Positions 1-8,669 are shown, counted from the stretch's first letter. The stretch: 64,000 nt of DNA from Gammaproteobacteria bacterium (GCA_029246545.1 JAQWMX010000007.1:62001-126000), one strand, 5' to 3'. Notes: generated from the sequence alone by a model not told the origin. Numbers and translations are program-made.

Positions 1-497
1 TGGCTGAAATAACATTAAGAGGCAATCCAATTCAAACTAACGGTGAACTACCTGCTGCAGGTTCACAGGCGCCTGAATTCACATTGATAAAAACCGATTT
101 GTCAGAATTGAGTAGCAATGACTTAAAAGGTCAACGTGTAATTCTGAATATTTTTCCAAGTATAGATACTCCTACTTGTCAGGCATCAACACGTGAATTT
201 AATGCTAAAGCCAGTGCTTTAGAAAATACCACAGTGGTTTGTGCCTCAGTAGATTTACCCTTTGCTATGGATCGATTTTGTGGTGCTGAAGGCTTAGAAG
301 ATGTTGTGCCAGCTTCTGCCTTTCGTTCAGGCTTTGCTGCCGATTATGGCGTTAAACAAACTGACGGGCCCTTACAAGGTTTAACAGCTCGTGCCGTGGT
401 TGTTATAGATGAAGAGGGCACTGTTAAATATTCTCAATTGGTTGGTGAAATTGCTGATGAGCCTGATTATGATGCAGCGATTGCGAGTTTGTCTTAA
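1..497 (+). CDS. tpx: Thiol peroxidase Tpx (lacks only first base of start codon)
   Basis: Atypical 2-Cys peroxiredoxin that reduces hydrogen and alkyl peroxides using thioredoxin. The window opens on the last two bases of the presumed ATG, so the readable protein starts AEITLRGNPI and is essentially full length (about 165 residues). The peroxidatic cysteine lies in NIFPSIDTPTC and the resolving cysteine in DRFCGAEGL; the family signature DGPLQGLTARAVVVIDE follows near the C-terminus. A bidirectional terminator follows at 529-552. An apparent internal TTG start at 84 would remove the conserved N-terminus and is not used. Confidence 0.96.
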   Translation, partial: AEITLRGNPIQTNGELPAAGSQAPEFTLIKTDLSELSSNDLKGQRVILNIFPSIDTPTCQASTREFNAKASALENTTVVCASVDLPFAMDRFCGAEGLEDVVPASAFRSGFAADYGVKQTDGPLQGLTARAVVVIDEEGTVKYSQLVGEIADEPDYDAAIASLS

Positions 498-528
498 GCA
501 AGATTTAATTAAGTTACTCTAAAAAAAG

Positions 529-552
529 CCGCCTCCTAAGGCGGTTTTTTTT
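529..552. terminator. Bidirectional intrinsic terminator after tpx
   Basis: A 6-bp GC stem (CCGCCT/AGGCGG, loop CCTA) is preceded by a run of seven A and followed by eight T. It can therefore stop tpx transcription on the plus strand and the antiporter remnant on the minus strand. It overlaps the last codons of the latter. Confidence 0.88.
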
Positions 553-1333
553 GAGCTTTAAACAAATTCTGTGGAGGTTTAGAGAAGTAAGTGATGTTTT
601 CTCGGCTTCCCATACTCATCAGTTTTTCTCCGACAAAATAAAGTTTCCACCAAGCAATTAGAATGGGCACTGAGACGTTTAAAAAGAAAGTTGTTCCCAT
701 TAAGGTATAGAAAACGTCGGTTGTAATTATTTGGGTTTGTACATAACCGATATCCATTACCACAAAAGCCAGTTCTGCCCACCCCAGCATACCAAAGCCA
801 ATCATAATACTTTCGTGCCAAGCAAAATTGCCGGTATATCTTGCTGCCAAACCAGCTGAGACTATCTGTACGAAAAGCAAACCAAAGGTTAATAAAATAA
901 TCTGCGGGATGACGCTGACTAAAATGCTTTGCTCAAAGGCAATTTCAGTACCTAATTGAACAAAAAATACGGGGCCGATCCAGGAAAAAGCCACATTATC
1001 GACTATCTTTTCAGATTCTTTATAAGTGTCGCCAGGTACATCATGAAAATGAAAATATTCTTCTTTCATAATTAACCCTGCCATATAGGCGCCTACCGCA
1101 GGATGAAAACCAAAGTAATACGACAGCAGACCAATTAAGAGGGCGATAAGCAGTAAACCTAAGGTGGCATGCTGTCCGCCACCCATCTGCAAGAAACTTC
1201 TTATGCCAAAGCTGCGTAAAAAAGGAAATCTGTTGAAAAGTGTTAAGTTGCTCTTATGCGGAAATAAAATCAATTCAAACAATGTGATGATGAAAAAGAA
1301 TAAAAAAGCCTTTGAGAGAATAGTAGCAATCCC
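536..1333 (-). pseudogene. Cation:proton antiporter (CPA2/Kef type), 5'-truncated remnant
   Basis: C-terminal part of a multi-spanning Na+(K+)/H+ antiporter. The visible product contains several hydrophobic helices with GFHPAVGAYMAGLIMKEE, FFVQLGTEIAF and GWAELAFVVMDIGYV, typical of the second half of the CPA2 exchanger domain. Open reading continues upstream of the first possible TTG start (1282) as GIATILSKAFLFFF until a stop at 1334-1336, exactly where the plus-strand acetolactate-synthase-like reading begins. About 150 or more N-terminal residues, the start codon and the promoter are missing. I read this as a gene decapitated by a deletion, not as a short functional protein. Confidence 0.8.
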
Positions 1334-2248
1334 TTATGTATTGGTAATGCAGCACTTTCTGATGGTGACTTTTTACATCAGGCCATCAAAAAAGCGGACC
1401 TGATTATAAATGTAGGTCACGACGTGGTCGAAAAGCCACCATTTTTTATGCGAGATAATGGTCTTAATGTTATTCACATTAATTTTAGTACTGCTGAGGT
1501 TGACCCAGTTTATTTTCCTCAGACTGAAATGATTGGGGATATTGCTAACAGTATCTGGCAGCTCAATGAAAGGTTATCTCCGCAAGCGCATTGGGATTTC
1601 ACTTATTTCATGAAAGCCAGAGATGCCATGTTGGAGCATGAGCATAAAGGCATCGATGACCCACGTTTCCCCATGTATCCGCAGCGCTTGGTAGCAGATG
1701 TGCGCAAAGTCATGGGCAAGGAAGACATTATTGCTTTAGATAACGGCGTCTACAAAATATGGTTTGCTCGAAATTATCACGCCAATTCACCTAATACAGT
1801 ATTACTGGATAATGCACTGGCATCCATGGGAGCAGGCTTGCCTTCTGCTATGGCCGCCAAGATGGTGAGCCCTGATAAAAAGGTGGTGGCTATCTGTGGT
1901 GATGGTGGCTTTATGATGAACTCTCAAGAATTATAAACGGCGGTTCGATTAAAACTCGATCTAGTGGTCCTAATTTTGAATGACAGCGCTTATGGCATGA
2001 TCAAATGGAAACAAGCCAATATGGATTTTGAAGATTTTGGTTTGGATTTTAACAACCCTGATTTTATTAAATATGCCGAAAGTTATAGTGCTAAAGGTCA
2101 TCGCTTAAGCAGTGCTGATGAATTAGCTCCCTTATTACAAAGCTGTCTTGATGAAGGTGGTGTACATTTAATTGACGCACCGGTGGATTACAGTGAGAAT
2201 GATTTAATACTGAATCGGCAATTACCTGAGTTAACTAAAAATATTTAG
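1328..2248 (+). pseudogene. Acetolactate-synthase-like ThDP enzyme, 5'-truncated with internal stop
   Basis: Remnant of a thiamine-diphosphate enzyme of the AlsS/IlvB type. Recognisable sequence begins at NPLCIGNAALSDGDF (1328) and runs through VGHDVVEKPPFFM, LASMGAGLPSAMAA, the ThDP-binding GDGGFMMNSQEL and NDSAYGMIKW to the natural C-terminus. Two lesions are seen: the N-terminal half (about 250 residues) is missing at the junction with the antiporter fragment, and codon 1934-1936 is TAA where relatives have a Glu codon (GAA) in the SQELETAVR stretch. The frame is the same before and after the stop, so this is a nonsense substitution, not a frameshift. It lies just upstream of an acylating aldehyde dehydrogenase. 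Confidence 0.85.
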
Positions 2249-2327
2249 ATTAGAATGAATAAATAATAAAATTTGTGTAACAGCTTAAAAAATAGATTTT
2301 ATTCCAAATTTTGAGGTTATGAACACA

Positions 2328-3689
2328 ATGGATACACTCGTTAAAGACATGATGGTGAAAGCCAGAATTGCACAGAATGAATTTGCAACATACAACCAGC
2401 AGCAAGTAGACGAGATCGTTTGTGCGATTGGTAAAATTGTTTATGACAATGCTGAAGAGCTTGCTAAAGATGCGGTTGATGAAACACGTATGGGTGTGTA
2501 CGAAGATAAGGTTCTTAAGAATAAAGGTAAATCTCGAAACATTTGGAACAATCTCAAAGGCAAGCGCTCCATTGGTGTTATCTCTGAGCGAGACGAAGAA
2601 GGCATCATCAAAGTAGCCAAGCCAGTCGGTGTAGTCAGCGCTGTAACGCCCACAACCAATCCAGTGGTTACACCTATGTGTAATGCCATGTTTGCATTAA
2701 AGGGTGGTAATGCGATTATTTGTGCGCCACATCCACGTTCGAAGAATGTCAGCAGCAAGACAATTGATTTAATGAACCAGGAAATTCGTAAGCTGGGCGG
2801 GCCGGAAAACCTGATTCAATGCATCTCGGAACCTTCATTGGAGCGCACTCAGGAACTAATGCGCACTTGCGACGTGTTAGTGGCTACAGGCGGCCCTGCA
2901 ATGGTTCAAGCGGCATACAGCAGCGGTAAGCCATCCTTTGGTGTTGGTCCCGGTAACGTGCAGGTGATTATCGATACAGACGTGGATGCGGATGAAACAG
3001 CAGAGAAAGTCATCACCGGCCGTGCATTTGATAACGGCATTATCTGTTCTGGAGAGCAATCCGTTATTGCCCATAAAGATCAGTATCAGGCAGTGATTGA
3101 ATCCTTTATTACTAAAGGTGCTTATTACATCGAAGATCAAGAGATTGCGGACAAACTGCGTGCAGTCTTGTTTGTCGATGGGCATATCAATGGCGAGGTT
3201 GTTGGACAAAGTGTTCAAACCATAGCGAAGATGGCAGGCATTGAGGTTCTAGAAGGCTCCCGAGTTATTCTGATTAAATCCAACGGTGCAGCAGATGACA
3301 TTCTGCGTAAAGAGAAAATGTGCCCGGTTATGGTTGCCTTTGAATACGAAGACTTCGACGATGCAGTTGCCATCGCCAAATTCAACTTAGAACTTGAAGG
3401 GGCAGGACACTCAGCAGCTATTTATTCAAAGAATGATGCTCACATCAGGCAAGCTGGCGTTGCCTTACCCATTAGCCGTTTAGTCGTAAACGAGGCGAGT
3501 TCTCTTACTGCCGGTGGTTCACTACAGAATGGCTTTGCACCAACTACAACACTAGGTTGTGGTTCTTGGGGCAATAATTCAATCTCTGAAAACCTCGACT
3601 ACAAACATCTGATCAATGTCTCTCGTATTGGCTATAAGAAAGATGCAGTAGTGCCAACGGACGAGCAAATTTGGGAAGCAACTAGCTAG
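2328..3689 (+). CDS. Acylating aldehyde dehydrogenase, sulfoacetaldehyde-dehydrogenase-like
   Basis: About 453 residues of the CoA-acylating aldehyde dehydrogenase fold (EutE/AdhE-N/SauS relatives). Visible marks are the cofactor-region AVTPTTNPVVTPM, VATGGPAMVQAAYSSGKP, the catalytic cysteine in DNGIICSGEQSV, and the C-terminal NEASSLTAGGSLQNGFAPT. It probably oxidises an aldehyde to its acyl-CoA with NAD(P)+; sulfoacetaldehyde is a guess from overall resemblance to SauS. ATG 2328 is preferred over ATG 2319 because the GAGG ribosome binding site at 2313-2316 is only 2 nt from the latter. The gene looks intact although both flanking genes of the presumed operon are broken. Confidence 0.8.
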   Translation: MDTLVKDMMVKARIAQNEFATYNQQQVDEIVCAIGKIVYDNAEELAKDAVDETRMGVYEDKVLKNKGKSRNIWNNLKGKRSIGVISERDEEGIIKVAKPVGVVSAVTPTTNPVVTPMCNAMFALKGGNAIICAPHPRSKNVSSKTIDLMNQEIRKLGGPENLIQCISEPSLERTQELMRTCDVLVATGGPAMVQAAYSSGKPSFGVGPGNVQVIIDTDVDADETAEKVITGRAFDNGIICSGEQSVIAHKDQYQAVIESFITKGAYYIEDQEIADKLRAVLFVDGHINGEVVGQSVQTIAKMAGIEVLEGSRVILIKSNGAADDILRKEKMCPVMVAFEYEDFDDAVAIAKFNLELEGAGHSAAIYSKNDAHIRQAGVALPISRLVVNEASSLTAGGSLQNGFAPTTTLGCGSWGNNSISENLDYKHLINVSRIGYKKDAVVPTDEQIWEATS

Positions 3690-3740
3690 TCTTCTAATTT
3701 TATTCAGGTAAGTAGGCGGAATATAAAAAGCGGAATAACT

Positions 3741-4040
3741 ATGTTGAAAGAAAGCTATCCTTTTTATTTGGCGAACAAAGCGGTTCAACCAAATACTGAC
3801 CTTAAAGTGATCGATAAGTTTACTGGTGAAGTAGCAACTCGTGTAGCTATGGCTTCACCAGATCATATTGATCAAGCAATAGTGGCAGCAGTTAAAGTTC
3901 AACCTACTCTTAATGCTATGCCCGCCTATGAACGCCAAGCGGTATTGCATCATTGTGTTGAGCGTTTTACTGAACGCTTTGAAGAATTAGCACAAGCCTA
4001 TATATGCTTGTTAAAGTATCGAATTTTCTTGAATACGTAG
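3741..4040 (+). pseudogene. NAD(P)-dependent aldehyde dehydrogenase, 3'-truncated
   Basis: Only the first ~88 residues resemble a classical aldehyde dehydrogenase (FTGEVATRVAMASPDHIDQAI, then AYERQAVLHHCVERFTERFEELAQ). After LAQA (about 4001) the reading turns into an unrelated AYICLLKYRIFLNT tail and stops at 4040. The cofactor domain, the active-site Cys and the Glu are absent, so the product cannot be an enzyme. It sits 51 bp after the acylating dehydrogenase and was probably the third gene of the same operon. A deletion with its left end near 4001 explains the loss. Confidence 0.8.
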
Positions 4041-4122
4041 GAGAGAACTATTAGTATCAATCTTTCAAAAATCGGGTTGAATTGATTTATTCCCATTATA
4101 TTTTTATTTTAAAACGTGGAGC

Positions 4123-4136
4123 TTGATCCAGATCAA
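4123..4136. promoter_or_regulatory. FNR/Anr-type box upstream of NhaD-like transporter
   Basis: The sequence TTGATCCAGATCAA matches the FNR/Anr consensus TTGAT-N4-ATCAA at all ten defined positions. Its centre is about 70 bp before the ATG at 4199, a position suited to activation. Binding is inferred from the motif only. Confidence 0.65.
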
Positions 4137-4198
4137 TTGGATATTAGCACCTGAGAATTAACGCTCTAAAAACGGCGAAATTGAGGTAGTTACGTATT

Positions 4199-5539
4199 AT
4201 GGAAACACTTGTTTGGAACACTGAAATGCTGGTTTCTGCGATCATTCTGGTCGTCACTTTCGTCGCTATTTTTACCGAAGGAATACATGGTGTTCATCGG
4301 GTGAAATCTGCCATGGCTGGCGCTGCAATAATGATTCTTGCTGGGCAAGTGTTTGGGTTTTATCATCCAGAAGAAGCGGTTGAGGCTATTGACTGGAATG
4401 TTGTGTTTTTACTCGGCGGCATGATGACGATTGTTGCGATCATGATTCCAACCGGTGGGTTTCAGCAACTGGCCTATAAGATTGCCGATTTTAGTAAGGG
4501 GCGTTTATTCCTTTTACTAGCTTTGATGGGAACACTGGTCACCGTACTTTCATTGTTATTAGATAACGTCACCACAGTGGTGATATTCGGACCGCTGATC
4601 ATCTTAATTTGTCAGTCTTTAAGAGTGAGCGCTATACCGTTCTTGCTTGCTGCAGCTCTGTTATCGGATACCGGTGGTGTTGCTACTCTAGTAGGAGACC
4701 CACCCAATCTGATGATTGGTTCAGCAGCCGATATTGACTTTGTAACATTTGCAAAGCACATGTTTCCGATGGTGTTTGTAGCGTGGATTGCCATTCTGTT
4801 TTTTCTTCGCATTTTATTTAAAAAAGAATTAGCAGTAATACCACATGAGTTAGATTTAACTGACAGAGAGCCTTTGTCAGACCCTAAGACTTGGTATGGC
4901 GCTTTGGCTGTGCTGGGAATTATGGTTATTGGCTTTATTATGCACAGGCAATTGGATTGGGAACCCTGGTTTGTAACTGCTATAGGTTTAACATTACTAA
5001 TATTTATCAGCAAGGATATCGACCTGGAAGAAAGTTTTGCAGAGATTGAACTTGCCTTATTGATGTTCTTTATTTCGCTATTCATTATTGTCGGCGGTGT
5101 GGAGCACAGTGAATTCCTGATGTACATCGGCCAATTTGTGATTCCATTTGTAGAGGATTATGGGCTATTAACAACCTGTATTATTCTTTTATGGGTGGCA
5201 GCAGTCATGTCGGCTGCCATTGATAACATCCCATTTACTGCCGCAATGATTCCAATAATTCTTGGCATGGAAGCTCAGGGTATTAATGTTTCACCAATGT
5301 GGTGGGCTCTTGCAGCTGGTGTTGGTATGGGTGGTAACGGCACGCATTTAGGCTCAACAGCTAACGTTTTCATTGTGACAATTTCTGAAAAAATGGCGAA
5401 AGATCAAGGTGATCCTAGTTTGGCGATTACACCAGGGCTCTGGTTCAGAAAAGGTTTGCCGGTCATGCTGATAACACTGGTTATCTGTACAATTATTATG
5501 ACTACATTCTTTCCGTTCTTTGAAAACTCTGGGGTTTAA
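4199..5539 (+). CDS. Ion transporter superfamily protein (NhaD/ArsB-type Na+/H+ or anion transporter)
   Basis: 446-residue inner-membrane carrier of the IT superfamily with about 11-12 hydrophobic segments. Two pseudo-symmetric signature loops are visible: DNVTTVVIFGP followed by LVGDPPNLMIGSAADIDF in the first half, and DNIPFTAAMIPII followed by GGNGTHLGSTANVFIV in the second. This pattern is shared by NhaD sodium/proton antiporters and ArsB/P-protein transporters; length and the GDPPN motif make NhaD-like the best guess, but the substrate is not certain. A strong terminator follows (5612) and an FNR-type box precedes it. Confidence 0.85.
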   Translation: METLVWNTEMLVSAIILVVTFVAIFTEGIHGVHRVKSAMAGAAIMILAGQVFGFYHPEEAVEAIDWNVVFLLGGMMTIVAIMIPTGGFQQLAYKIADFSKGRLFLLLALMGTLVTVLSLLLDNVTTVVIFGPLIILICQSLRVSAIPFLLAAALLSDTGGVATLVGDPPNLMIGSAADIDFVTFAKHMFPMVFVAWIAILFFLRILFKKELAVIPHELDLTDREPLSDPKTWYGALAVLGIMVIGFIMHRQLDWEPWFVTAIGLTLLIFISKDIDLEESFAEIELALLMFFISLFIIVGGVEHSEFLMYIGQFVIPFVEDYGLLTTCIILLWVAAVMSAAIDNIPFTAAMIPIILGMEAQGINVSPMWWALAAGVGMGGNGTHLGSTANVFIVTISEKMAKDQGDPSLAITPGLWFRKGLPVMLITLVICTIIMTTFFPFFENSGV

Positions 5540-5611
5540 GCGCCTATTTTTAAAAGAACTATTTTTTTAAAAACTATAGTTTTAAGAATAGATAGTTTCA
5601 ATAAATTAGAA

Positions 5612-5643
5612 GGGAGCAATTTAAAAGTTGCTCCCTTTTTTTA
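5612..5643 (+). terminator. Intrinsic terminator after NhaD-like gene
   Basis: 8-bp stem GGGAGCAA/TTGCTCCC with an 8-nt loop, followed by eight T. It lies about 70 bp after the transporter stop codon. Confidence 0.9.
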
Positions 5644-5668
5644 TTTGTATTACATACATCTATTAAGA

Positions 5669-5682
5669 TCGATTTAAATCAA
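5669..5682. promoter_or_regulatory. Possible degenerate FNR-type box upstream of the PP2C gene
   Basis: TCGATTTAAATCAA matches TTGAT-N4-ATCAA at nine of ten positions (read on the minus strand TTGAT-TTAA-ATCGA). It lies about 105 bp before the ATG at 5782. With one mismatch in an AT-rich region this may be chance. Confidence 0.25.
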
Positions 5683-5781
5683 GCTTAACTACTACTTTGC
5701 TACTAATAAGGGTTTTGCTATTTAGACAATGTAAAGAACCAGTTAAACTCCAAACTTTACGATCATCCTGGTTATAAAGAT

Positions 5782-6516
5782 ATGCTGAAAATCAGTTCTC
5801 TATCAGATACAGGGCTTGTTCGTTCTACGAATGAAGACTTTTATCTATTTAGCAGAGAGCATCGCATTATCATTGTAGCTGATGGGGTCGGTGGTTATGA
5901 CTATGGTGAAGTAGCGAGCCGTTTGGCTGCAGAAAGTGCTTATGCTTTACTTGATAACGAATTTGATGAAGATTATCAAATAGAAACAGACGAACCAATT
6001 AAGCTTTTGAATGAAGCTGTTGTCTTTGCCAATAAGAAAGTTATTGATATGAAAGTGCAAAGACCATCCCATCAGCGTATGGGAACAACCTTGACCTGTT
6101 TGTATCTCGATAAAGATTTTGTATATTTTTCTTATATTGGAGATTCTCGGGTTTATCATATTGATCTTGATGATCAAACTATATCTCAGTTAACAACAGA
6201 CCATACGCTTTCAAAAAACAAGCTCGACTCTAAAAAATTCCCAAACCTTCATGCTCGGGCTAATGATGTTTTGACAAGAATGATTGGGGCGGGCAATAAT
6301 ATTAATCCAGGCTTTGGAAAACGATCATTAAAACAAAGAGATATTATTCTTGCTTGTACGGATGGCTTATCAGACCTAATTTCAGATGAACAAATTTTAG
6401 AATGTGTTTTGCAGAATAAAGCCGATATGAATTCTTGCCTTAAGCTTTTATTAGAAGAGGTTAAGCAAGAAGGCGCCAGAGATAATATTACTGTTGTTAT
6501 GGCCAGCTCTGATTAA
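5782..6516 (+). CDS. PP2C-family serine/threonine protein phosphatase
   Basis: 244 residues, a compact single-domain PPM phosphatase of the bacterial PppA/Stp1 size class, cytoplasmic. Metal-binding motifs are in order: RSTNEDF (residues 14-20), ADGVGGYDYGEVAS (33-46), GTTLTCLYL, YIGDSRVY, TTDHTL, ACTDGLSDLI and ARDNITVV at the C-terminus. All acidic residues expected to hold the two metal ions are present. It converges with the Ser/Thr kinase gene, whose stop codon is 12 bp away, suggesting a reversible phosphorylation pair. No type VI secretion genes, the usual home of PppA-PpkA pairs, are in view. Confidence 0.93.
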   Translation: MLKISSLSDTGLVRSTNEDFYLFSREHRIIIVADGVGGYDYGEVASRLAAESAYALLDNEFDEDYQIETDEPIKLLNEAVVFANKKVIDMKVQRPSHQRMGTTLTCLYLDKDFVYFSYIGDSRVYHIDLDDQTISQLTTDHTLSKNKLDSKKFPNLHARANDVLTRMIGAGNNINPGFGKRSLKQRDIILACTDGLSDLISDEQILECVLQNKADMNSCLKLLLEEVKQEGARDNITVVMASSD

Positions 6517-6528
6517 GCTGGGAATAAT

Positions 6529-7473
6529 CTATATCGAGTATTCCTGTAGTAAACGTCTCAACTCGTTCGCTGTTTGAATGCGCTCATCAGGATTTTTCTT
6601 CAGGCAGTTCATTGTGGTTTTTTCTAATAAAGGAGGTACATTAACTGAAACAAGACTAGACGGTAGAGCAGGTTCATTGTTTTTAATTTCATTAATTATT
6701 TGATCGATGGTGTTGCCGTTTGCAGTTGTTTTTCCGCAAAGAATTTCATAAATAATTGTACCTAGGCTATATATATCAGTGCGGTTATCAATGTTGGGAT
6801 CTTTGGCTATCTGCTCTGGCGACATGTGAAGCACTGTACCTTGCAGTTTGCCTTGCCTAGTAATATTTAAATCAGATGAGTTTGTATCCTTTTGATTATT
6901 TGATAAGGGGGCATCGCTATCATCCGTTTTCCAGACTTTAGCCAATCCCCAATCGAGTAGCAAAACCTCACCGAAAGGGCCTATTAAAATATTTTCAGGT
7001 TTTATGTCTCGATGCACCACACCATGTGAGTGGGCATATTCCAATGCATGAGCTACTTGTATAACGACATCTATCAATTGGTTGAGGTCGTAACGTTCAC
7101 GATAGTCTAGTACTTCACGTAAGGTGTAACCGTGAACCAGCTTCATAGTGAAATAATAATGGCCTTTGTTATTTCGTCCTAGCTCATAGGTAGGAACAGT
7201 ATTTGGATGTTGCAGCATGGCAGATACCCGCGCTTCTCTGAGGAAACGTTGCTGCTCAATGGGGTCGTCTGCAAATTCAGCTAGTAATGTTTTATAGCAA
7301 ATGACGCGAGATAAATGTAAGTCTTTGCAGGATTGAATAAGACATTTGCCGCCTTTTGCAATTGTTTTGAAGTAGGCGTAGCGGGTGCTTAAATTGATTT
7401 TTCCCGGTAATGCTTTATCGGTATCTTCGAGGTAGACGGATGCATAATCGATTTTTTGTTCTGGAAATTTCAT
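6529..7473 (-). CDS. Serine/threonine protein kinase, Hanks type
   Basis: 314 residues, almost only a kinase domain. The P-loop is short and atypical (AKGGKC, residues 39-44), the ATP-anchoring lysine is probably K61, the helix-C glutamate E80 (FLREAR), the catalytic loop HRDIKPEN lies at 154-161, DWG (174-176) replaces DFG, and MSPEQIAKD and DIYSLGTIIYE follow. There is no transmembrane segment and no PASTA, WD40 or FHA domain, so the signal it senses is not visible. It is convergent with the PP2C gene, its likely antagonist. Promoter and start (ATG 7473) appear unambiguous. Confidence 0.92.
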   Translation of the reverse strand: MKFPEQKIDYASVYLEDTDKALPGKINLSTRYAYFKTIAKGGKCLIQSCKDLHLSRVICYKTLLAEFADDPIEQQRFLREARVSAMLQHPNTVPTYELGRNNKGHYYFTMKLVHGYTLREVLDYRERYDLNQLIDVVIQVAHALEYAHSHGVVHRDIKPENILIGPFGEVLLLDWGLAKVWKTDDSDAPLSNNQKDTNSSDLNITRQGKLQGTVLHMSPEQIAKDPNIDNRTDIYSLGTIIYEILCGKTTANGNTIDQIINEIKNNEPALPSSLVSVNVPPLLEKTTMNCLKKNPDERIQTANELRRLLQEYSI

Positions 7474-7522
7474 GGGCTAATTTTGACAGAATAATGTGGG
7501 TTTCCCAAGGTTAATAATAGAC

Positions 7523-7553
7523 AAAAAAAGGCCGGTCAATGACCAGCCTTTTT
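7523..7553 (-). terminator. Intrinsic terminator of the GSII gene
   Basis: Read on the minus strand, a 7-bp stem GGCTGGT/ACCGGCC (one G-U pair) with a 5-nt loop is followed by seven T. It lies 20-50 bp after the glutamine synthetase stop codon. Confidence 0.8.
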
Positions 7554-7572
7554 GAATACAAACAAAGAAGTT

Positions 7573-8589
7573 TTATGCTAAAGCTTCTTTAGTTGTTTTC
7601 ACAATTGCAGCTGCAATTTTGTATGGATCGCCGTTAGAAGAAGGACGACGGTCTTCTAGACGTCCAAGCCATCCATCTTCCATAGTGCTAACTGGAATGC
7701 GGATTGAAGCACCACGGTCAGATACGCCATAGCTGAATTCATGAATTGATTGAGTTTCATGCAAGCCAGTTAAACGCTGGTCATTGTGAGCACCATAAAC
7801 ACTCATATGACGTTCAATGTTTTTACCAAACTCTTCACAAATTTTAGTGAATGTTTCTTCTTTACCAGATTCACGCATTGCTGAGTTAGAGAAGTTGGCA
7901 TGCATACCAGAACCATTCCAGTCAGTATGACCAAGAGGTTTAGGATGCCAATCAATAGCTAGGCCATATTTTTCGCCTGTTCGCTCAAGAATGTAACGCG
8001 ACAACCATATCTCATCACCAGCTGTTTTAGGGCTTTTGGCAAAGATTTGATATTCCCATTGTCCAGCGGCCACTTCAGCGTTGATACCTTCAACATTAAG
8101 GCCAGCTTCTAGACAAATGTCTAAATGTTCTTCGATCATATTGCGGCAATGTGCATTTTTAGCGCCAACAGAGCAATAGTAAGGGCCTTGAGGGGCAGGG
8201 TAGCCGCCAGGTGGGAAACCAGGTGGTAAGTTTGTTTCTGGATCCCAAAGGAAATACTCTTGTTCAAAACCAAACCAGAAATCTTCATCATCATCTTTTA
8301 CGTCGATAGTTGCACGGCCATTGGTTTCATGAGGAGTGCCATCGGCGTTCAAGACTTCTGTCATTACTAAATAAGCATTGGTTCTGTCTGGATCAGGAAT
8401 AATATGAACAGGCTTTAATAGGCAATCTGATGCGCCACCTTCAGCCTGATTAGTTGAACTACCGTCAAACATCCACATAGGGCAGTTTTCTAATTTACCG
8501 TCAAAATCACTTCTAACCATAGTCTTGCTTCGAAGGCCTTGTGTCGGCTCAGCGCCGTCAAGCCAGATATATTCCAACTTACTTTTCAT
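7573..8589 (-). CDS. glnII: Glutamine synthetase, eukaryotic-type GSII
   Basis: 338 residues, the size of GSII (about 330-370) and much shorter than the GSI (about 470) usual in gammaproteobacteria. It joins ammonia to glutamate with ATP. Family marks: IWLDGAEPTQGLRSKT, MFDGSSTNQAEGG, the metal ligands in FGFEQEYFLWD, NAEVAAGQWEYQI, GSGMHANFSN, and the C-terminal DRGASIRIP with EDRRPSSNGDPY. There is no adenylylation loop of the GSI kind. A GG-N10-GC promoter at 8652-8669 suggests sigma-54 (nitrogen) control, as known for rhizobial glnII. The gene has its own terminator. Confidence 0.93.
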   Translation of the reverse strand: MKSKLEYIWLDGAEPTQGLRSKTMVRSDFDGKLENCPMWMFDGSSTNQAEGGASDCLLKPVHIIPDPDRTNAYLVMTEVLNADGTPHETNGRATIDVKDDDEDFWFGFEQEYFLWDPETNLPPGFPPGGYPAPQGPYYCSVGAKNAHCRNMIEEHLDICLEAGLNVEGINAEVAAGQWEYQIFAKSPKTAGDEIWLSRYILERTGEKYGLAIDWHPKPLGHTDWNGSGMHANFSNSAMRESGKEETFTKICEEFGKNIERHMSVYGAHNDQRLTGLHETQSIHEFSYGVSDRGASIRIPVSTMEDGWLGRLEDRRPSSNGDPYKIAAAIVKTTKEALA

Positions 8590-8651
8590 TATGAGGTTAA
8601 CTCCTTAGTTTTGTTTTCTAAATTCGTCATTTCTGTTTTACCTACTCTGCT

Positions 8652-8669
8652 CTGCAAAAACTGTTCCTG
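8652..8669 (-). promoter_or_regulatory. Candidate sigma-54 (-24/-12) promoter of glnII
   Basis: On the minus strand AGGAACAGTTTTTGCAGA contains the invariant GG and GC exactly 10 nt apart, flanked by TTTGCA as in the -12 element. The predicted start site is about 50 nt before the glnII ATG. The -24 element (GGAAC) is weaker than consensus GGCAC. No convincing NtrC site was seen upstream. Confidence 0.5.

Noticed and set aside
1934-1936. Frameshift in the acetolactate-synthase-like gene
   Set aside because: Frames before and after the stop are the same; it is a substitution to TAA.
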